64,000 nt of DNA from assembly GCF_025869515.1 (NCBI RefSeq), contig NZ_JAOZVR010000008.1:36467-100466 (forward strand), given 5' to 3'. Shown in pieces: positions 32,340 to 43,816 of the stretch; position 1 is the stretch's first letter, and the number at the start of each line of letters is the position of its first letter. Made by a program: the position numbers and the translations under genes. The notes under the pieces are model-generated. The model searched no databases, was not told the DNA's origin, and saw only the letters and a list, made by a program, of their open reading frames with translations. Source of the stretch: Ferrovibrio sp. (GTDB lineage Bacteria; Pseudomonadota; Alphaproteobacteria; Ferrovibrionales; Ferrovibrionaceae).

Positions 32340-33394
32340 GGGGGACTGCCGGCCTGTCTGAACAGCAGGCTTGTATCGCCGTAGGAGTAGAAACGGAAGC
32401 CCTTCTCCACCGCATGGGCATAGATCGCCCGCTGGGCCGGCAGGCCGACAAAGGCGGCGACCAGCATCAGCAGCGTCGATTTCGGCAGGTGGAAATTGGT
32501 CATCAGTCCGTCCACGACCCGGAATTCAAAGCCCGGGGTGATGAAGATATCCGTCTCGCCCACGAAGGGCTGGAGTTTGCCGGTGCCCCGAGCGGCTGAT
32601 TCCAGCAGCCGCAGGGAGGTTGTGCCGATGGCAATGACCCGGCACCCTCTGGCCCGGGCCGTCTCAATGGCGGCGACGGTCCCGGCCGTCACCTCGCCCC
32701 ATTCAGCATGCATTTTGTGGTCTTCGACACGATCGACTTTCACTGGCAGGAAGGTGCCGGCACCGACATGCAGCGTGACGCGGGCGAAGCCGATGCCGGC
32801 CGCCTTCAGGCTTTCGATCAGCGCCGGGGTGAAATGCAATCCGGCGGTGGGCGCCGCAATCGCGCCGGTCTTTTCGGCAAACACCGTCTGGTAGTCGGTT
32901 TTGTCCCGCGCATCGGCCTTGCGCTGGGAAACGATATAGGGTGGCAGCGGCATGGCCCCGGCAGTCTCCAGCGCCGTCAGCACATCCGCATCGTCGCGGT
33001 CGAAGCGCAGCACGATCTGGTCGTCGTCGCGGCCCAGCGCCTCGGCCACCAGACCGCCATCGAACAGCACGCGGTCGCCGGGCCTGAGCCGCTTGGCCGG
33101 CCTGGCCATGGCGGTCCAGCGCCGTTCGCCGATGGGCTTCAGCAGCAGGGCTTCGACGCGGACTTCAGGATCGCGCTCGCGCCGGCCATAGAGTCGCGCC
33201 GGAATGACCCTGGTGTCGTTGAACACCAGCAGGTCACTGGGCCGCAGCAGGCCAGGCAGATCGGCCACGGTGAGCGGGCGTGGATCGATGCTGCCATCAC
33301 GAAAATGCAGCAACCGCGCCGCTTCGCGCGGCACGGCCGGCCGCTCGGCGATCAGCGCCGGCGGCAATTCGAAATCGAAATCGGAAACCAGCAT
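32336..33394 (-). CDS. queA: S-adenosylmethionine:tRNA ribosyltransferase-isomerase
   Basis: QueA transfers and rearranges the ribosyl part of SAM onto preQ1-modified tRNA to give epoxyqueuosine. The 352-residue protein has the family blocks [59 protein letters not shown] and [19 protein letters not shown]. It sits directly before tgt (4-base overlap), and 28 bases after the cyclophilin gene, in the order typical of alphaproteobacteria. Confidence 0.97.
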   Translation of the reverse strand: MLVSDFDFELPPALIAERPAVPREAARLLHFRDGSIDPRPLTVADLPGLLRPSDLLVFNDTRVIPARLYGRRERDPEVRVEALLLKPIGERRWTAMARPAKRLRPGDRVLFDGGLVAEALGRDDDQIVLRFDRDDADVLTALETAGAMPLPPYIVSQRKADARDKTDYQTVFAEKTGAIAAPTAGLHFTPALIESLKAAGIGFARVTLHVGAGTFLPVKVDRVEDHKMHAEWGEVTAGTVAAIETARARGCRVIAIGTTSLRLLESAARGTGKLQPFVGETDIFITPGFEFRVVDGLMTNFHLPKSTLLMLVAAFVGLPAQRAIYAHAVEKGFRFYSYGDTSLLFRQAGSPP

Positions 33395-33422
33395 TCGTCA
33401 GGCCCTCTGCTGAGGGCAGCGA

Positions 33423-33905
33423 TCACTCGGCGTCGGCGGCGACACGCATCGACACGATCTTGTCGGGGTCGGTCACGCTGCCGTTTTTGGCCTGGCTGCC
33501 GCGCTTGATCGCATCGACATGCTCCATGCCGTCGGTGACCTGGCCCCAGACGGTATACTGCTTGTCGAGGAAGCGGGCATCGGCGAAGCAGATGAAGAAC
33601 TGGCTGTCGGCGCTGTGCGGATTGCTGGCGCGCGCCATCGAACAGGTGCCGCGCACATGCGGCTCGTCGTTGAACTCGGCCTTCAGGTTTTCGCCCGAAC
33701 CGCCGGTGCCGTCGCCGCGCGGGTCGCCGGTCTGCGCCATGAAACCTTCGATCACGCGGTGGAATTTCAGGCCGTCGTAGAAATGCTGGCGCGCCAGCTC
33801 CTTGATGCGGGCGACATGGTTCGGCGCCAGATCAGGGCGCAGCGCGATGGTGACGCGGCCGTCCTTGAGTTCGAGATAAAGGGTGTTTTCCAGGTCGGCA
33901 CTCAT
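33423..33905 (-). CDS. ppiB: Cytoplasmic cyclophilin-type peptidyl-prolyl isomerase
   Basis: A 160-residue cyclophilin without a signal peptide. The active-site arginine is in LKFHRVIEGFMAQTGDP, followed by GTGGSGENLKAEFNDEP, SMARASNPHSADSQFFIC and YTVWGQVTDGMEHVD. It speeds proline cis/trans isomerisation in the cytoplasm. It lies 18 bases after its exported paralogue and before queA. The pair of cyclophilins looks like an old tandem duplication with different locations. Confidence 0.92.
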   Translation of the reverse strand: MSADLENTLYLELKDGRVTIALRPDLAPNHVARIKELARQHFYDGLKFHRVIEGFMAQTGDPRGDGTGGSGENLKAEFNDEPHVRGTCSMARASNPHSADSQFFICFADARFLDKQYTVWGQVTDGMEHVDAIKRGSQAKNGSVTDPDKIVSMRVAADAE

Positions 33906-33923
33906 GGCTGGTCCTTCTGAGTC

Positions 33924-34496
33924 TTACTTCACGTCGGCAGCGACGCGCATGCGGATGATCTTGTCGGGGTCGGTGACGGCGCCGCTGCCCGGCGCCCCCT
34001 TCTTGATATTGTCGACAAATTCCATGCCGCTGACCACGCGGCCCCAAACGGTATACTGGCCGTTCAGATGCGGCGCCTCGTCGAGGCAGATGAAGAACTG
34101 GCTGTCGGCGCTGTTCGGGTCGCTGGTGCGGGCCATGGACACGGTCCCGCGGCGATGCGGCTCGCGGCTGAATTCGGCATTCAGTTTCTGGCCCGAGCCG
34201 CCGGCGCCGGTGCCGGTGGGATCGCCGACCTGCGCCATGAAGCCGCGGATCACGCGATGGAAGCGCGAACCGTCATAGAAGCCCTTGCGGGTCAGTTCCT
34301 TGATGCGCTTGACATGATTGGGGGCCAGATCGGGACGCATCGCGATCACCACGCGGCCGCCGCTCAATTCCATGACCAGCGTGTTTTCCGGATCGGTGGC
34401 CTGCGCCAAAGCCGCGCCCGGCACCGCAAATGCCGCCAGCGCCGCGAACAGTCCGAGCGCGAGGAAATGCCGCCGGAAAAACTGGTCGGGGATCAT
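33924..34496 (-). CDS. ppiA: Exported cyclophilin-type peptidyl-prolyl isomerase
   Basis: A 190-residue cyclophilin with an N-terminal signal peptide (hydrophobic residues about 9-30, ending ALAQA), so it should act in the periplasm. The catalytic part has SRFHRVIRGFMAQVGDPTGT, GSGQKLNAEFSREP, SMARTSDPNSADSQFFICLD and YTVWGRVVSGMEFVD. It overlaps the coaD stop by four bases. It is closely related to the next gene, 33423-33905, over the whole catalytic domain. Confidence 0.92.
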   Translation of the reverse strand: MIPDQFFRRHFLALGLFAALAAFAVPGAALAQATDPENTLVMELSGGRVVIAMRPDLAPNHVKRIKELTRKGFYDGSRFHRVIRGFMAQVGDPTGTGAGGSGQKLNAEFSREPHRRGTVSMARTSDPNSADSQFFICLDEAPHLNGQYTVWGRVVSGMEFVDNIKKGAPGSGAVTDPDKIIRMRVAADVK

Positions 34497-35014
34497 TCTT
34501 CACCCTTGGCTTTGCGGGCCGCGATGCTGACCCGCATGCGTTCGGCCACGCGCGGCGAAACGAAGGGGCTGATATCGCCGCCCAGCATGGCAATTTCCTT
34601 GACCAGGCGCGAGGCGATGAACTGGTGGTTATCCGAGGCCATCAGGAAGACGGTCTCGATATCGGCATTCAGCCGCGCATTCATGCCGACCATCTGGAAT
34701 TCGTATTCGAAATCCGACACCGCGCGCAGGCCGCGAATGATCATCACCGCGCCGAGGTCCATGGCGAAATGCATCAGCAGGTTGGAAAACGGCTTGACCT
34801 CGAATTCGGTGGCGCCGGGCATCAGCGGGCCGATTTCCTCGCGCACCATCTCGACGCGCTCTTCCATCGAGAACAGCGGCCCCTTGCCGACATTGACAGC
34901 AACGCCGACCACCAGCTTGTCGACCAGCTTGGCCGCGCGCTTGATGATGTCGTAATGGCCCTTGGTCACCGGATCGAAAGTACCCGGGTATAATCCGATC
35001 CGCTGCCTGGTCAT
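34493..35014 (-). CDS. coaD: Phosphopantetheine adenylyltransferase
   Basis: CoaD makes dephospho-CoA from 4'-phosphopantetheine and ATP. The 173-residue protein starts with GLYPGTFDPVTKGHYDIIKR, holding the T/HxGH nucleotidyl-transfer motif, and has MIIRGLRAVSDFEYEFQM and NHQFIASRLVKEIAMLGGDI in the expected places. It stands 14 bases after gyrA and overlaps the exported cyclophilin by four. Length is normal. Confidence 0.97.
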   Translation of the reverse strand: MTRQRIGLYPGTFDPVTKGHYDIIKRAAKLVDKLVVGVAVNVGKGPLFSMEERVEMVREEIGPLMPGATEFEVKPFSNLLMHFAMDLGAVMIIRGLRAVSDFEYEFQMVGMNARLNADIETVFLMASDNHQFIASRLVKEIAMLGGDISPFVSPRVAERMRVSIAARKAKGEE

Positions 35015-35028
35015 CTGTTCCCCTCAGA

Positions 35029-37785
<2,757 letters not shown>

Positions 37786-37807
37786 AAACTGGCGTCCGGA
37801 AATGGAG

Positions 37808-37871
37808 GAATCTGGGGTCTGAAAACGGGCGAATCAGGCCACCCGAAAGGGCCGGATTCGGCCCTGGAATC
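37808..37871. promoter_or_regulatory. Four GANTC sites upstream of gyrA
   Basis: GAATC at 37808, GAATC at 37831, GATTC at 37855 and GAATC at 37867 lie within 64 bases directly upstream of the gyrA start (37785). GANTC is the CcrM methylation target in alphaproteobacteria, and GcrA acts at promoters that carry methylated GANTC. Such clustering is far above chance in GC-rich DNA. The region is the 154-base gap between gyrA and the downstream-lying IMPase gene. Confidence 0.6.
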
Positions 37872-37939
37872 AGGCCGCGAAAACTACCATGCCGGGGGCC
37901 GCCGCAGCAACGTTTCGGGGGGTGTTTTACCCCCGGAAA

Positions 37940-38764
37940 TCAGGGGTCAAAAAGACCGGTTTTCAGCCAGTTCCACTGGTCCTCGCCGCAGGCCGCCAGC
38001 AGGGGGCTGCCGCCCGGCGGATCGCCGGCCCGATAGAGCCGTCCGTTCAACCGTCGGGCGACCCCGCCGGCCTCCGAAATCAGCAGGGTGCCGGGCGCGT
38101 GATCCCAGGGAATATTGCGGCCATAAATGGCCCAGTGAATCTGCCCCAGCGCCATGGCCGGATATTCCTGGCCGGAGCATCGCAGGTTCAGGACCCCGGC
38201 GATTTTATCCAGCCGGTAGGCCATACGGGCGGCGAGGTCCCGGTCGGCCATGCGGAAATTCGCCACGCCCGACAGATGCGCCAGCGACGGCGGCTGCAGC
38301 ATGGTCAGGCGCTGCGTTTCACCATCGGGTTCGCGCAGCCAGGCGCCCGCGCCCTTTTCCGCCATGAACAGCCGGCCGGTCGGCGGATCGAGCAGCCAGC
38401 TGGCCACCGCATCGCCGTCCTGCACCAGCGCCACCATGCAGCCGAACAGGGCGCAGCCGACCGCGAAACTGGCGGTGCCGTCGATCGGATCGATCAGCCA
38501 GTGCAGGCCGGTCTGACCGAGCAGCCCCAGGAGCGCCGGATCACGGCCGACCGCCTCCTCGCCCACGGTGCGCGACCCGGGCAGCAGGGCCTCCAGCCGC
38601 GGCGTGAGAAACGCCTCGGCTTCCTCGTCGGCCACGGTGACCAGATCGGCATGATGGGTCTTTTCGCGGATGTCTTCCGCGCGCAGGCGCCGGAAACGCG
38701 GCATGATGATCTCGCGCCCGGCCTGCAGCAGCAGGTCGCCGACGGCGTCCATCGGGATGTTCAT
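37940..38764 (-). CDS. Inositol monophosphatase family protein (copy 1)
   Basis: A 274-residue Mg2+-dependent phosphatase. The metal-binding signature is WLIDPIDGTASFAVG, with an upstream VGEEAVG acidic site and a C-terminal IPWDHAPGTLLISEAGG. It would dephosphorylate inositol phosphate, 3'-phosphoadenosine phosphate or a sugar phosphate; the sequence does not tell which. It is followed by gyrA and preceded, after seven bases, by a close paralogue, with clear similarity over the whole length. Confidence 0.85.
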   Translation of the reverse strand: MNIPMDAVGDLLLQAGREIIMPRFRRLRAEDIREKTHHADLVTVADEEAEAFLTPRLEALLPGSRTVGEEAVGRDPALLGLLGQTGLHWLIDPIDGTASFAVGCALFGCMVALVQDGDAVASWLLDPPTGRLFMAEKGAGAWLREPDGETQRLTMLQPPSLAHLSGVANFRMADRDLAARMAYRLDKIAGVLNLRCSGQEYPAMALGQIHWAIYGRNIPWDHAPGTLLISEAGGVARRLNGRLYRAGDPPGGSPLLAACGEDQWNWLKTGLFDP

Positions 38765-38771
38765 GGCAGGA

Positions 38772-39608
38772 TCAGGCGTCGAAGATGTCTTTCTTCAGCC
38801 AGTTCCACTGGTCTTCGCCGCAGGCCGCCACCAGTGGTGAAATGAAAGGCTTGTCGGCCGCGCGGTACAGGCTGCCATCCAGCCGCCTGGCGATGCCGCC
38901 GGCTTCGGTCATCAACAGGCAACCGGCCGTATGATCCCAGGGCATGGCGCGGTTATAGACCGCGTAGTGGAAATGACCGTCCAGCATGGCGAGGTATTCC
39001 TGGCCGGCGCAGCGCAGGATCATCACGCCGGCGGTCTTGTCCATGCGGTAGGCAATGCGGGCGGCGAAGTCGCGGTCGCCGTAGCGCAGATTGGGCGCGC
39101 CCGAGAGATGCGCCAGCGACGGCGGTTTGGGCATGCTGAGCCTGCGCATGCTGCCATCGGCTTCGCGCATCACGGCGCCGCTGCCTGTTTCGGCCATGGC
39201 GCAGATGCCGCGGATCGGATCGTAGATCCAGCTCGCCACCGCATCGCCGTCCTTGACCAGCGCCACCATGACGGCGAACAGCGCACTGCCGACGGCGAAA
39301 TTGGCGGTGCCGTCGATCGGGTCGATCAGCCAGGCGTAACCCGGCCGGCGCAGGGCATCCATGATGCTTTCATCGACACTGCTGGCCTCCTCGCCCACGA
39401 CCGTCGAGCCCGGTACCAGCGCCCGCAGCCGCGGAGTGAGGAAGTCTTCCGAAGCCTTGTCGGCCACGGTGACCACGTCATGCGGCCCGGCCTTCTGGTC
39501 GATATCGCCGGATTTCAGCTTGCGGAAATGCGGCAGGATGGTGGTGCGCGCCGCCTCTTCCATCAGCAGCCGCACAGCCTCCATATCAACCTTCACTGCC
39601 GTCATACC
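38772..39608 (-). CDS. Inositol monophosphatase family protein (copy 2)
   Basis: A 278-residue paralogue of the next gene, with VVGEEASS, WLIDPIDGTANFAVG and MPWDHTAGCLLMTEAGG as metal-binding motifs, and the same CGEDQWNWLK ending as its neighbour. The pair looks like a tandem duplication. The ATG at 39608 is preferred; an upstream in-frame ATG at 39635 would overlap hflX more deeply. It overlaps the hflX stop by seven bases. The specific substrate is unknown. Confidence 0.83.
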   Translation of the reverse strand, partial: GMTAVKVDMEAVRLLMEEAARTTILPHFRKLKSGDIDQKAGPHDVVTVADKASEDFLTPRLRALVPGSTVVGEEASSVDESIMDALRRPGYAWLIDPIDGTANFAVGSALFAVMVALVKDGDAVASWIYDPIRGICAMAETGSGAVMREADGSMRRLSMPKPPSLAHLSGAPNLRYGDRDFAARIAYRMDKTAGVMILRCAGQEYLAMLDGHFHYAVYNRAMPWDHTAGCLLMTEAGGIARRLDGSLYRAADKPFISPLVAACGEDQWNWLKKDIFDA

Positions 39609-40930
39609 TGTCTGCCTTCCTGTCGTTTCAGCCATTTGCCTGCCTCGGCCTGGCTTAACGCCACCGAAAGCTTCAGGTGCCCGTCTTTTTCCTGCATCTG
39701 CAGCACTTCGCCATGGCGATGCAGCCAGGCAACCGCCGCGCCGTCGCCAGCATTCAGCGTCACATCCATCTCGACCCGGTCGGAATCCAGTCTGGCATCG
39801 ATCCGTTGCAGCAGCGTGTCAATGCCGCTGCCATCGAGTGCCGAGATCAGCACGGCATCGTCCTGGCGTGCGGCCTGGTTGGCCAGCGCCTCGCGCATAT
39901 CGGGCGGCAGTTGGTCGGCCTTGTTCCAGGCTTCCATCCTGCGATGGCCGCTCTCGTCGCCGATACCCAGCGAGGCCAGCACATCGCGCACGTCGGCGGC
40001 CTGGGCCTCGCAATCGGGATGCGCCATGTCGCGCACATGCAGGATCAGGTCGGCCGAGATCACCTCTTCCAGCGTGGCGCGGAAAGCGGCGACCAGATGC
40101 GTGGGCAATTCGGAGATGAAACCGACTGTATCGCTGAGAATGATGTTGCGGCCCGACGGCAGGCGCAGCGTGCGCATGGTCGGATCCAGCGTGGCGAACA
40201 GCAGATCCTTGGCAAACACCTCGGACTGCGTCAGCCGGTTGAACAGCGTCGACTTGCCGGCATTGGTATAGCCGACCAGCGCCACCACCGGATAGGGCAC
40301 CTTCTGCCGCTGGCGACGATGCAGCGAGCGGGTGTTCACCACCTGCTCGAGATCGAGCTTGATGCGCGCGATGCGCTCGCCGATCAGGCGGCGGTCGATT
40401 TCCAGCTGGCTTTCGCCGGGGCCGCCAAGAAAGCCAAAGCCGCCGCGCTGGCGTTCCAGGTGGGTCCAGGACCGCACCAGGCGCGAGCGCTGGTAATTCA
40501 GATGCGCCAGTTCGACCTGCAGCCGGCCTTCCTTGGTGCGGGCGCGGGCACCGAAGATTTCGAGGATCAGTCCGGTGCGGTCGATCACCTTGGCCTTGAG
40601 GCCCTTTTCCAGGTTGCGCTGCTGCACCGGCGTGACGGCGGCATCGACGATCACCACATCGACCGGGTTTTCCTCGATCCAGGCGGCGAGTTCTTCCACC
40701 TTGCCGGGACCGATCAGCGTGGCCGGACGCCAGGTCGACACTGCCACGACATCGGCGCGCACCACATCGAGATCGATGGCGGCCGCCAGACCCACGGCTT
40801 CGGCCAGCCGTGCCTCGGGGTGGCGGCGCAGATTGGCTGCCACCGCCTTTGCATGAGCGGATTTCAGGGACGGATGCAGGACGAGCGCCTTGCGGGGGCG
40901 CTCGTCTTCCAGAGTGTCGATATCAGACAT
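39602..40930 (-). CDS. hflX: GTPase HflX
   Basis: A 442-residue translational GTPase that binds the large ribosomal subunit and helps to split or rescue stalled ribosomes. The N-terminal domain has RTGLILEIFGARARTKEGRL and LVRSWTHLERQRGGFGFLGG. The G domain has GYTNAGKSTLFNRLT (G1), DPTMRTLRLPSG, SDTVGFISELPT (G3) and WNKADQL (G4). hfq lies upstream by 60 bases, the classic hfq-hflX order. Confidence 0.96.
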   Translation of the reverse strand: MSDIDTLEDERPRKALVLHPSLKSAHAKAVAANLRRHPEARLAEAVGLAAAIDLDVVRADVVAVSTWRPATLIGPGKVEELAAWIEENPVDVVIVDAAVTPVQQRNLEKGLKAKVIDRTGLILEIFGARARTKEGRLQVELAHLNYQRSRLVRSWTHLERQRGGFGFLGGPGESQLEIDRRLIGERIARIKLDLEQVVNTRSLHRRQRQKVPYPVVALVGYTNAGKSTLFNRLTQSEVFAKDLLFATLDPTMRTLRLPSGRNIILSDTVGFISELPTHLVAAFRATLEEVISADLILHVRDMAHPDCEAQAADVRDVLASLGIGDESGHRRMEAWNKADQLPPDMREALANQAARQDDAVLISALDGSGIDTLLQRIDARLDSDRVEMDVTLNAGDGAAVAWLHRHGEVLQMQEKDGHLKLSVALSQAEAGKWLKRQEGRQV

Positions 40931-40990
40931 CAGCCAAACTTATACGATGCGCTGTGAATAGGCATCGGTTGGGAGGAAAACCCGGCTGGG

Positions 40991-41260
40991 TCAGCCCTGT
41001 TCCCCGGCAGTTGCCTTCTCGCCAGCCGCAGCCGGGTCGAAGAGCTGGATCGGGCCGGACGGCATGACCGTCGAAATGGCGTGCTTGTAGACCAGCTGCA
41101 TATGGCCATCGCGGCGCAGCAGCACCGAGAAATTGTCGAACCAGCTGATGATACCCTGCAGCTTGACGCCGTTGACCAGGAAGACGGTCACTGGGGTCTT
41201 GGTCTTGCGGATATGATTGAGGAAAACGTCCTGGACGTTCTGAGGCTTGTCGGCGGCCAT
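40991..41260 (-). CDS. hfq: RNA chaperone Hfq
   Basis: An 89-residue Sm-like protein that forms hexamers and pairs small RNAs with messages. The Sm1 motif is [19 protein letters not shown] and the Sm2 motif contains VYKHAISTV, with the KHA signature. The start is the ATG at 41260 (AAAGG lies 9 bases upstream). Upstream in-frame codons run into an AT-rich leader and are unlikely to be translated. It is followed by hflX. Upstream are overlapping palindromes at 41465-41487. Confidence 0.97.
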   Translation of the reverse strand: MAADKPQNVQDVFLNHIRKTKTPVTVFLVNGVKLQGIISWFDNFSVLLRRDGHMQLVYKHAISTVMPSGPIQLFDPAAAGEKATAGEQG

Positions 41261-41464
41261 AGTTATGGACCTTTCTTTTCTTATCTTGTTGTCTTTATTT
41301 TGTTTTTTCACCAGCTTCCGGCAAATACGCACGAGATTACGCACTGGACCGGTGCTGCGGGGGCGGCGGCCGCTGCCCTCGCCCTTGGATTAAACCATTA
41401 ATTTCGGAAAGTGGCAAAACAATGGCGTGCACTGCGGCATCGGGCCGCTGTCCTGCCCGCTGCA

Positions 41465-41487
41465 GTCACAGTGTGACGGCCGTCACG
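41465..41487. promoter_or_regulatory. Overlapping CRP-like palindromes between dat and hfq
   Basis: GTCACA-G-TGTGAC (41465-41477) and TGTGACGGCCGTCACG (41472-41487) overlap; the second contains a perfect 14-base palindrome and fits TGTGA-N6-TCAC. They lie 23-45 bases beyond the dat stop and about 205-227 bases before the hfq start. They may be a CRP/FNR-family site for hfq or part of a dat terminator. The rest of the 249-base gap (41261-41509) holds an AT-rich leader just before hfq and no other gene. Confidence 0.4.
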
Positions 41488-41509
41488 GGTCCTGTTACAA
41501 GGCATTCCG

Positions 41510-42397
41510 TCACGGTGAAATGAAGGGCGCCTGCCAGTCGCTGCTGTGGTTCGCCGCATGGGTCTCGTAGAGGCCGCGCAGCCTGGAAGCCACCACGCCG
41601 GGACCGCCATTGCCGATCGGCTTGCCATCCAGCGTCACCACCGGGATCACATAGGATGTGGCCGAGGAAACGAAGGCTTCCTTCGCCGCCAGCGCCTCGG
41701 CCACGGTGAAGGGCCGGAATTCGACCTTCAGCCCTTCCCGCTTCGCCAGTTCCAGCACGGCGGCGCGGGTGATGCCGCTGAGAATCTCGGTGGTCGGCGC
41801 GCGGGTGACCAGCACGTTCTCCTTCGTCACAATCCAGGCATTCGACGAACTGCCTTCCGTGACGAAGCCCTTCTCGTCGACCAGCCATGCCTCGTAGGCG
41901 CCGGCTTCCTTGGCGGCCTGTTTGGCCAGCGCTGCCGGCAGCAGGCCGACCGTCTTGATGTCGCAGCGGCCCCAGCGGATATCGGGCTGCGTAATCGCCG
42001 GCACGCCCCTGGCGGCATTGGCCGCCGCCTTGTTCCAGTCGAGATGGCGGGCGATCGCCACCACGGTGGGCGCGATGCCGGCGGGAAAGGCGAATTCGCG
42101 CTTCGCCGCGCCGCGGGTGATCTGCAGATAGATGCTGCCGTTGCGTACGCGATTACGCCGCACGGTTTCACGCAGCACCACACTGAGCGCCGCGCGCGTC
42201 ATCGGCCGTTCGATACGCAGTTCATCCAGGCTGCGTTCCAGTCGCGCCAGATGGCCTTCCAGATCGACAAAGCCGCCATCGGTGATGGCAACCACTTCAT
42301 AAACACCGTCGGCGAACTGGAATCCGCGGTCTTCGACATGCACACCCGCCTGGGCATAGGGCACGTACTGACCGTTGACATAAGCGATACGCGACAT
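41510..42397 (-). CDS. dat: D-amino-acid/branched-chain aminotransferase (fold type IV)
   Basis: A 295-residue PLP enzyme of class IV. It has YAQAGVHVEDRGFQFADGVY, the RNGSIYLQITRGAAKREFAF substrate-side segment, IKTVGLLPAALAKQAAKEAG holding the region of the PLP lysine, and GSSSNAWIVTKENVLVTR. It interconverts D-amino acids and oxo acids, supplying D-alanine or D-glutamate for the wall. Its position between trkA and hfq is usual in Rhodospirillales-type genomes. Substrate preference is inferred only. Confidence 0.85.
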   Translation of the reverse strand: MSRIAYVNGQYVPYAQAGVHVEDRGFQFADGVYEVVAITDGGFVDLEGHLARLERSLDELRIERPMTRAALSVVLRETVRRNRVRNGSIYLQITRGAAKREFAFPAGIAPTVVAIARHLDWNKAAANAARGVPAITQPDIRWGRCDIKTVGLLPAALAKQAAKEAGAYEAWLVDEKGFVTEGSSSNAWIVTKENVLVTRAPTTEILSGITRAAVLELAKREGLKVEFRPFTVAEALAAKEAFVSSATSYVIPVVTLDGKPIGNGGPGVVASRLRGLYETHAANHSSDWQAPFISP

Positions 42398-42426
42398 CGG
42401 GAAGGCCTCGTCGTTTTTATATGATC

Positions 42427-43803
42427 TCAGAAGAATTCCAGGCGGACGGCGAACAGCTTCTCCACCTTCTTCACGGCATCGCGCCGCACGAAGAGGATGA
42501 CGCGGTCACCCGCCTCGATCTCGCTGTCGCCGCGGGCGATTTCGACGCTGTCACCGCGCAGGATGGCGCCGATCTTCAGGCCGTCGGGCAGGTTCAGTTC
42601 GGAGAGCGGCTTGCCGACCAGGGCGCTGGTCTCCACCGCTTCGGCCTCCATCGCCTCGGCCGCGCCGTCATGCAGCGAATGCACGGCGCGGATACGGCCG
42701 CGCCGGACATGCTGCAGGATCGACGATACCGTGGTCGAGCGCGGATTGACCACGACATCGATGCCAAGCGAACCGATCAGCGATTCATAAGCCGGGTTGT
42801 TGACCAGTGTGATGGCGCGCTGGGCGCCGGCCCGCTTGGCCAGCAGCGAGGTGAGAATATTCACCTCGTCGTCGTTGGTCATGGCAATGAAGGTTTCGGC
42901 CGCGCCAACCTTGGCTTCCTGCTGGATGTCCTGATCCAGAGAATCGCCGTGCAGCACCACCGCATTTTTCAGTGCGCCGGCAACGAATTCGGCGCGCTCG
43001 CGATTATGCTCGATCACCTTGAGCAGCACCGAAGGCTGGCTTGCCTCGATCTCGCGCGCCAGGAACAGGCCGATATTGCCGCCGCCCGACAGCACGATGC
43101 GGCGCGCCTCGCGCTCCTCATGGCCGAACAGGCGCATGGCACGCGGCAGGTGTTCGGACAATACGCAGGCATAGATTTCGTCATTGGCTTCGAGGTGATC
43201 GTCGGCATCGGGCACCAGCATGGCGCCGTTGCGGATGATGCCGCAGATATTCAGGGCCAGATCGGGAAACAGCCCGGTCAGCTGGCGCAGCGCCGTGTTC
43301 AGGATCGGGCAATCCTCGTCGAGCCGCACGCCGACCAGACGCAGACGGTCGCCGGCAAAGGGGATCATGTCGAAGGCACCCGGCGTCAGGATGCGACGGT
43401 GGATGGCGCGCGCCACTTCGATCTCGGGCGAGATGATGTAGTCGATCGAGATATGCTTCTCGTTGAACAGGTCCGACCATTCCGGCCGGAGATAGCCCTG
43501 CGCACGGATGCGGGCGATCTTGGTCGGCACGTTGAACAGCGCATGCGCCACCTCGCAGGCCACCATGTTGACCTCGTCGGCGAAGGTAACCGCGATCAGC
43601 ATATCGGCGTCGGAGGCGCCGGCCTGTTCCAACACGTCTGGATGCGAGGCATAGCCGACGATGGCGCGCAGATCGTAGGTCTCGGCAGCCTTGTTGGCGC
43701 GATCGGCCGAAACGTCGATCATCGTCACCTCGTTGCCTTCAGCGGCAAGCTGGCGTGCGATGGTTGAGCCGACCAGGCCGGCGCCACAGACGATGACTTT
43801 CAT
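42427..43803 (-). CDS. trkA: Trk potassium uptake regulatory protein TrkA
   Basis: A 458-residue cytoplasmic gating ring subunit of the Trk K+ transporter. It has two RCK units, each a Rossmann NAD(H)-binding fold plus a C-terminal lobe: MKVIVCGAGLVGSTIARQLA at the start and IVLSGGGNIGLFLAREIEA near residue 232. AGGAG precedes the ATG. No TrkH/TrkG membrane subunit is in the window. It lies 13 bases after ntrX, consistent with one transcript from ntrY or ntrB. Confidence 0.93.
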   Translation of the reverse strand: MKVIVCGAGLVGSTIARQLAAEGNEVTMIDVSADRANKAAETYDLRAIVGYASHPDVLEQAGASDADMLIAVTFADEVNMVACEVAHALFNVPTKIARIRAQGYLRPEWSDLFNEKHISIDYIISPEIEVARAIHRRILTPGAFDMIPFAGDRLRLVGVRLDEDCPILNTALRQLTGLFPDLALNICGIIRNGAMLVPDADDHLEANDEIYACVLSEHLPRAMRLFGHEEREARRIVLSGGGNIGLFLAREIEASQPSVLLKVIEHNRERAEFVAGALKNAVVLHGDSLDQDIQQEAKVGAAETFIAMTNDDEVNILTSLLAKRAGAQRAITLVNNPAYESLIGSLGIDVVVNPRSTTVSSILQHVRRGRIRAVHSLHDGAAEAMEAEAVETSALVGKPLSELNLPDGLKIGAILRGDSVEIARGDSEIEAGDRVILFVRRDAVKKVEKLFAVRLEFF

Positions 43804-43816
43804 GGATTTGGCACTC

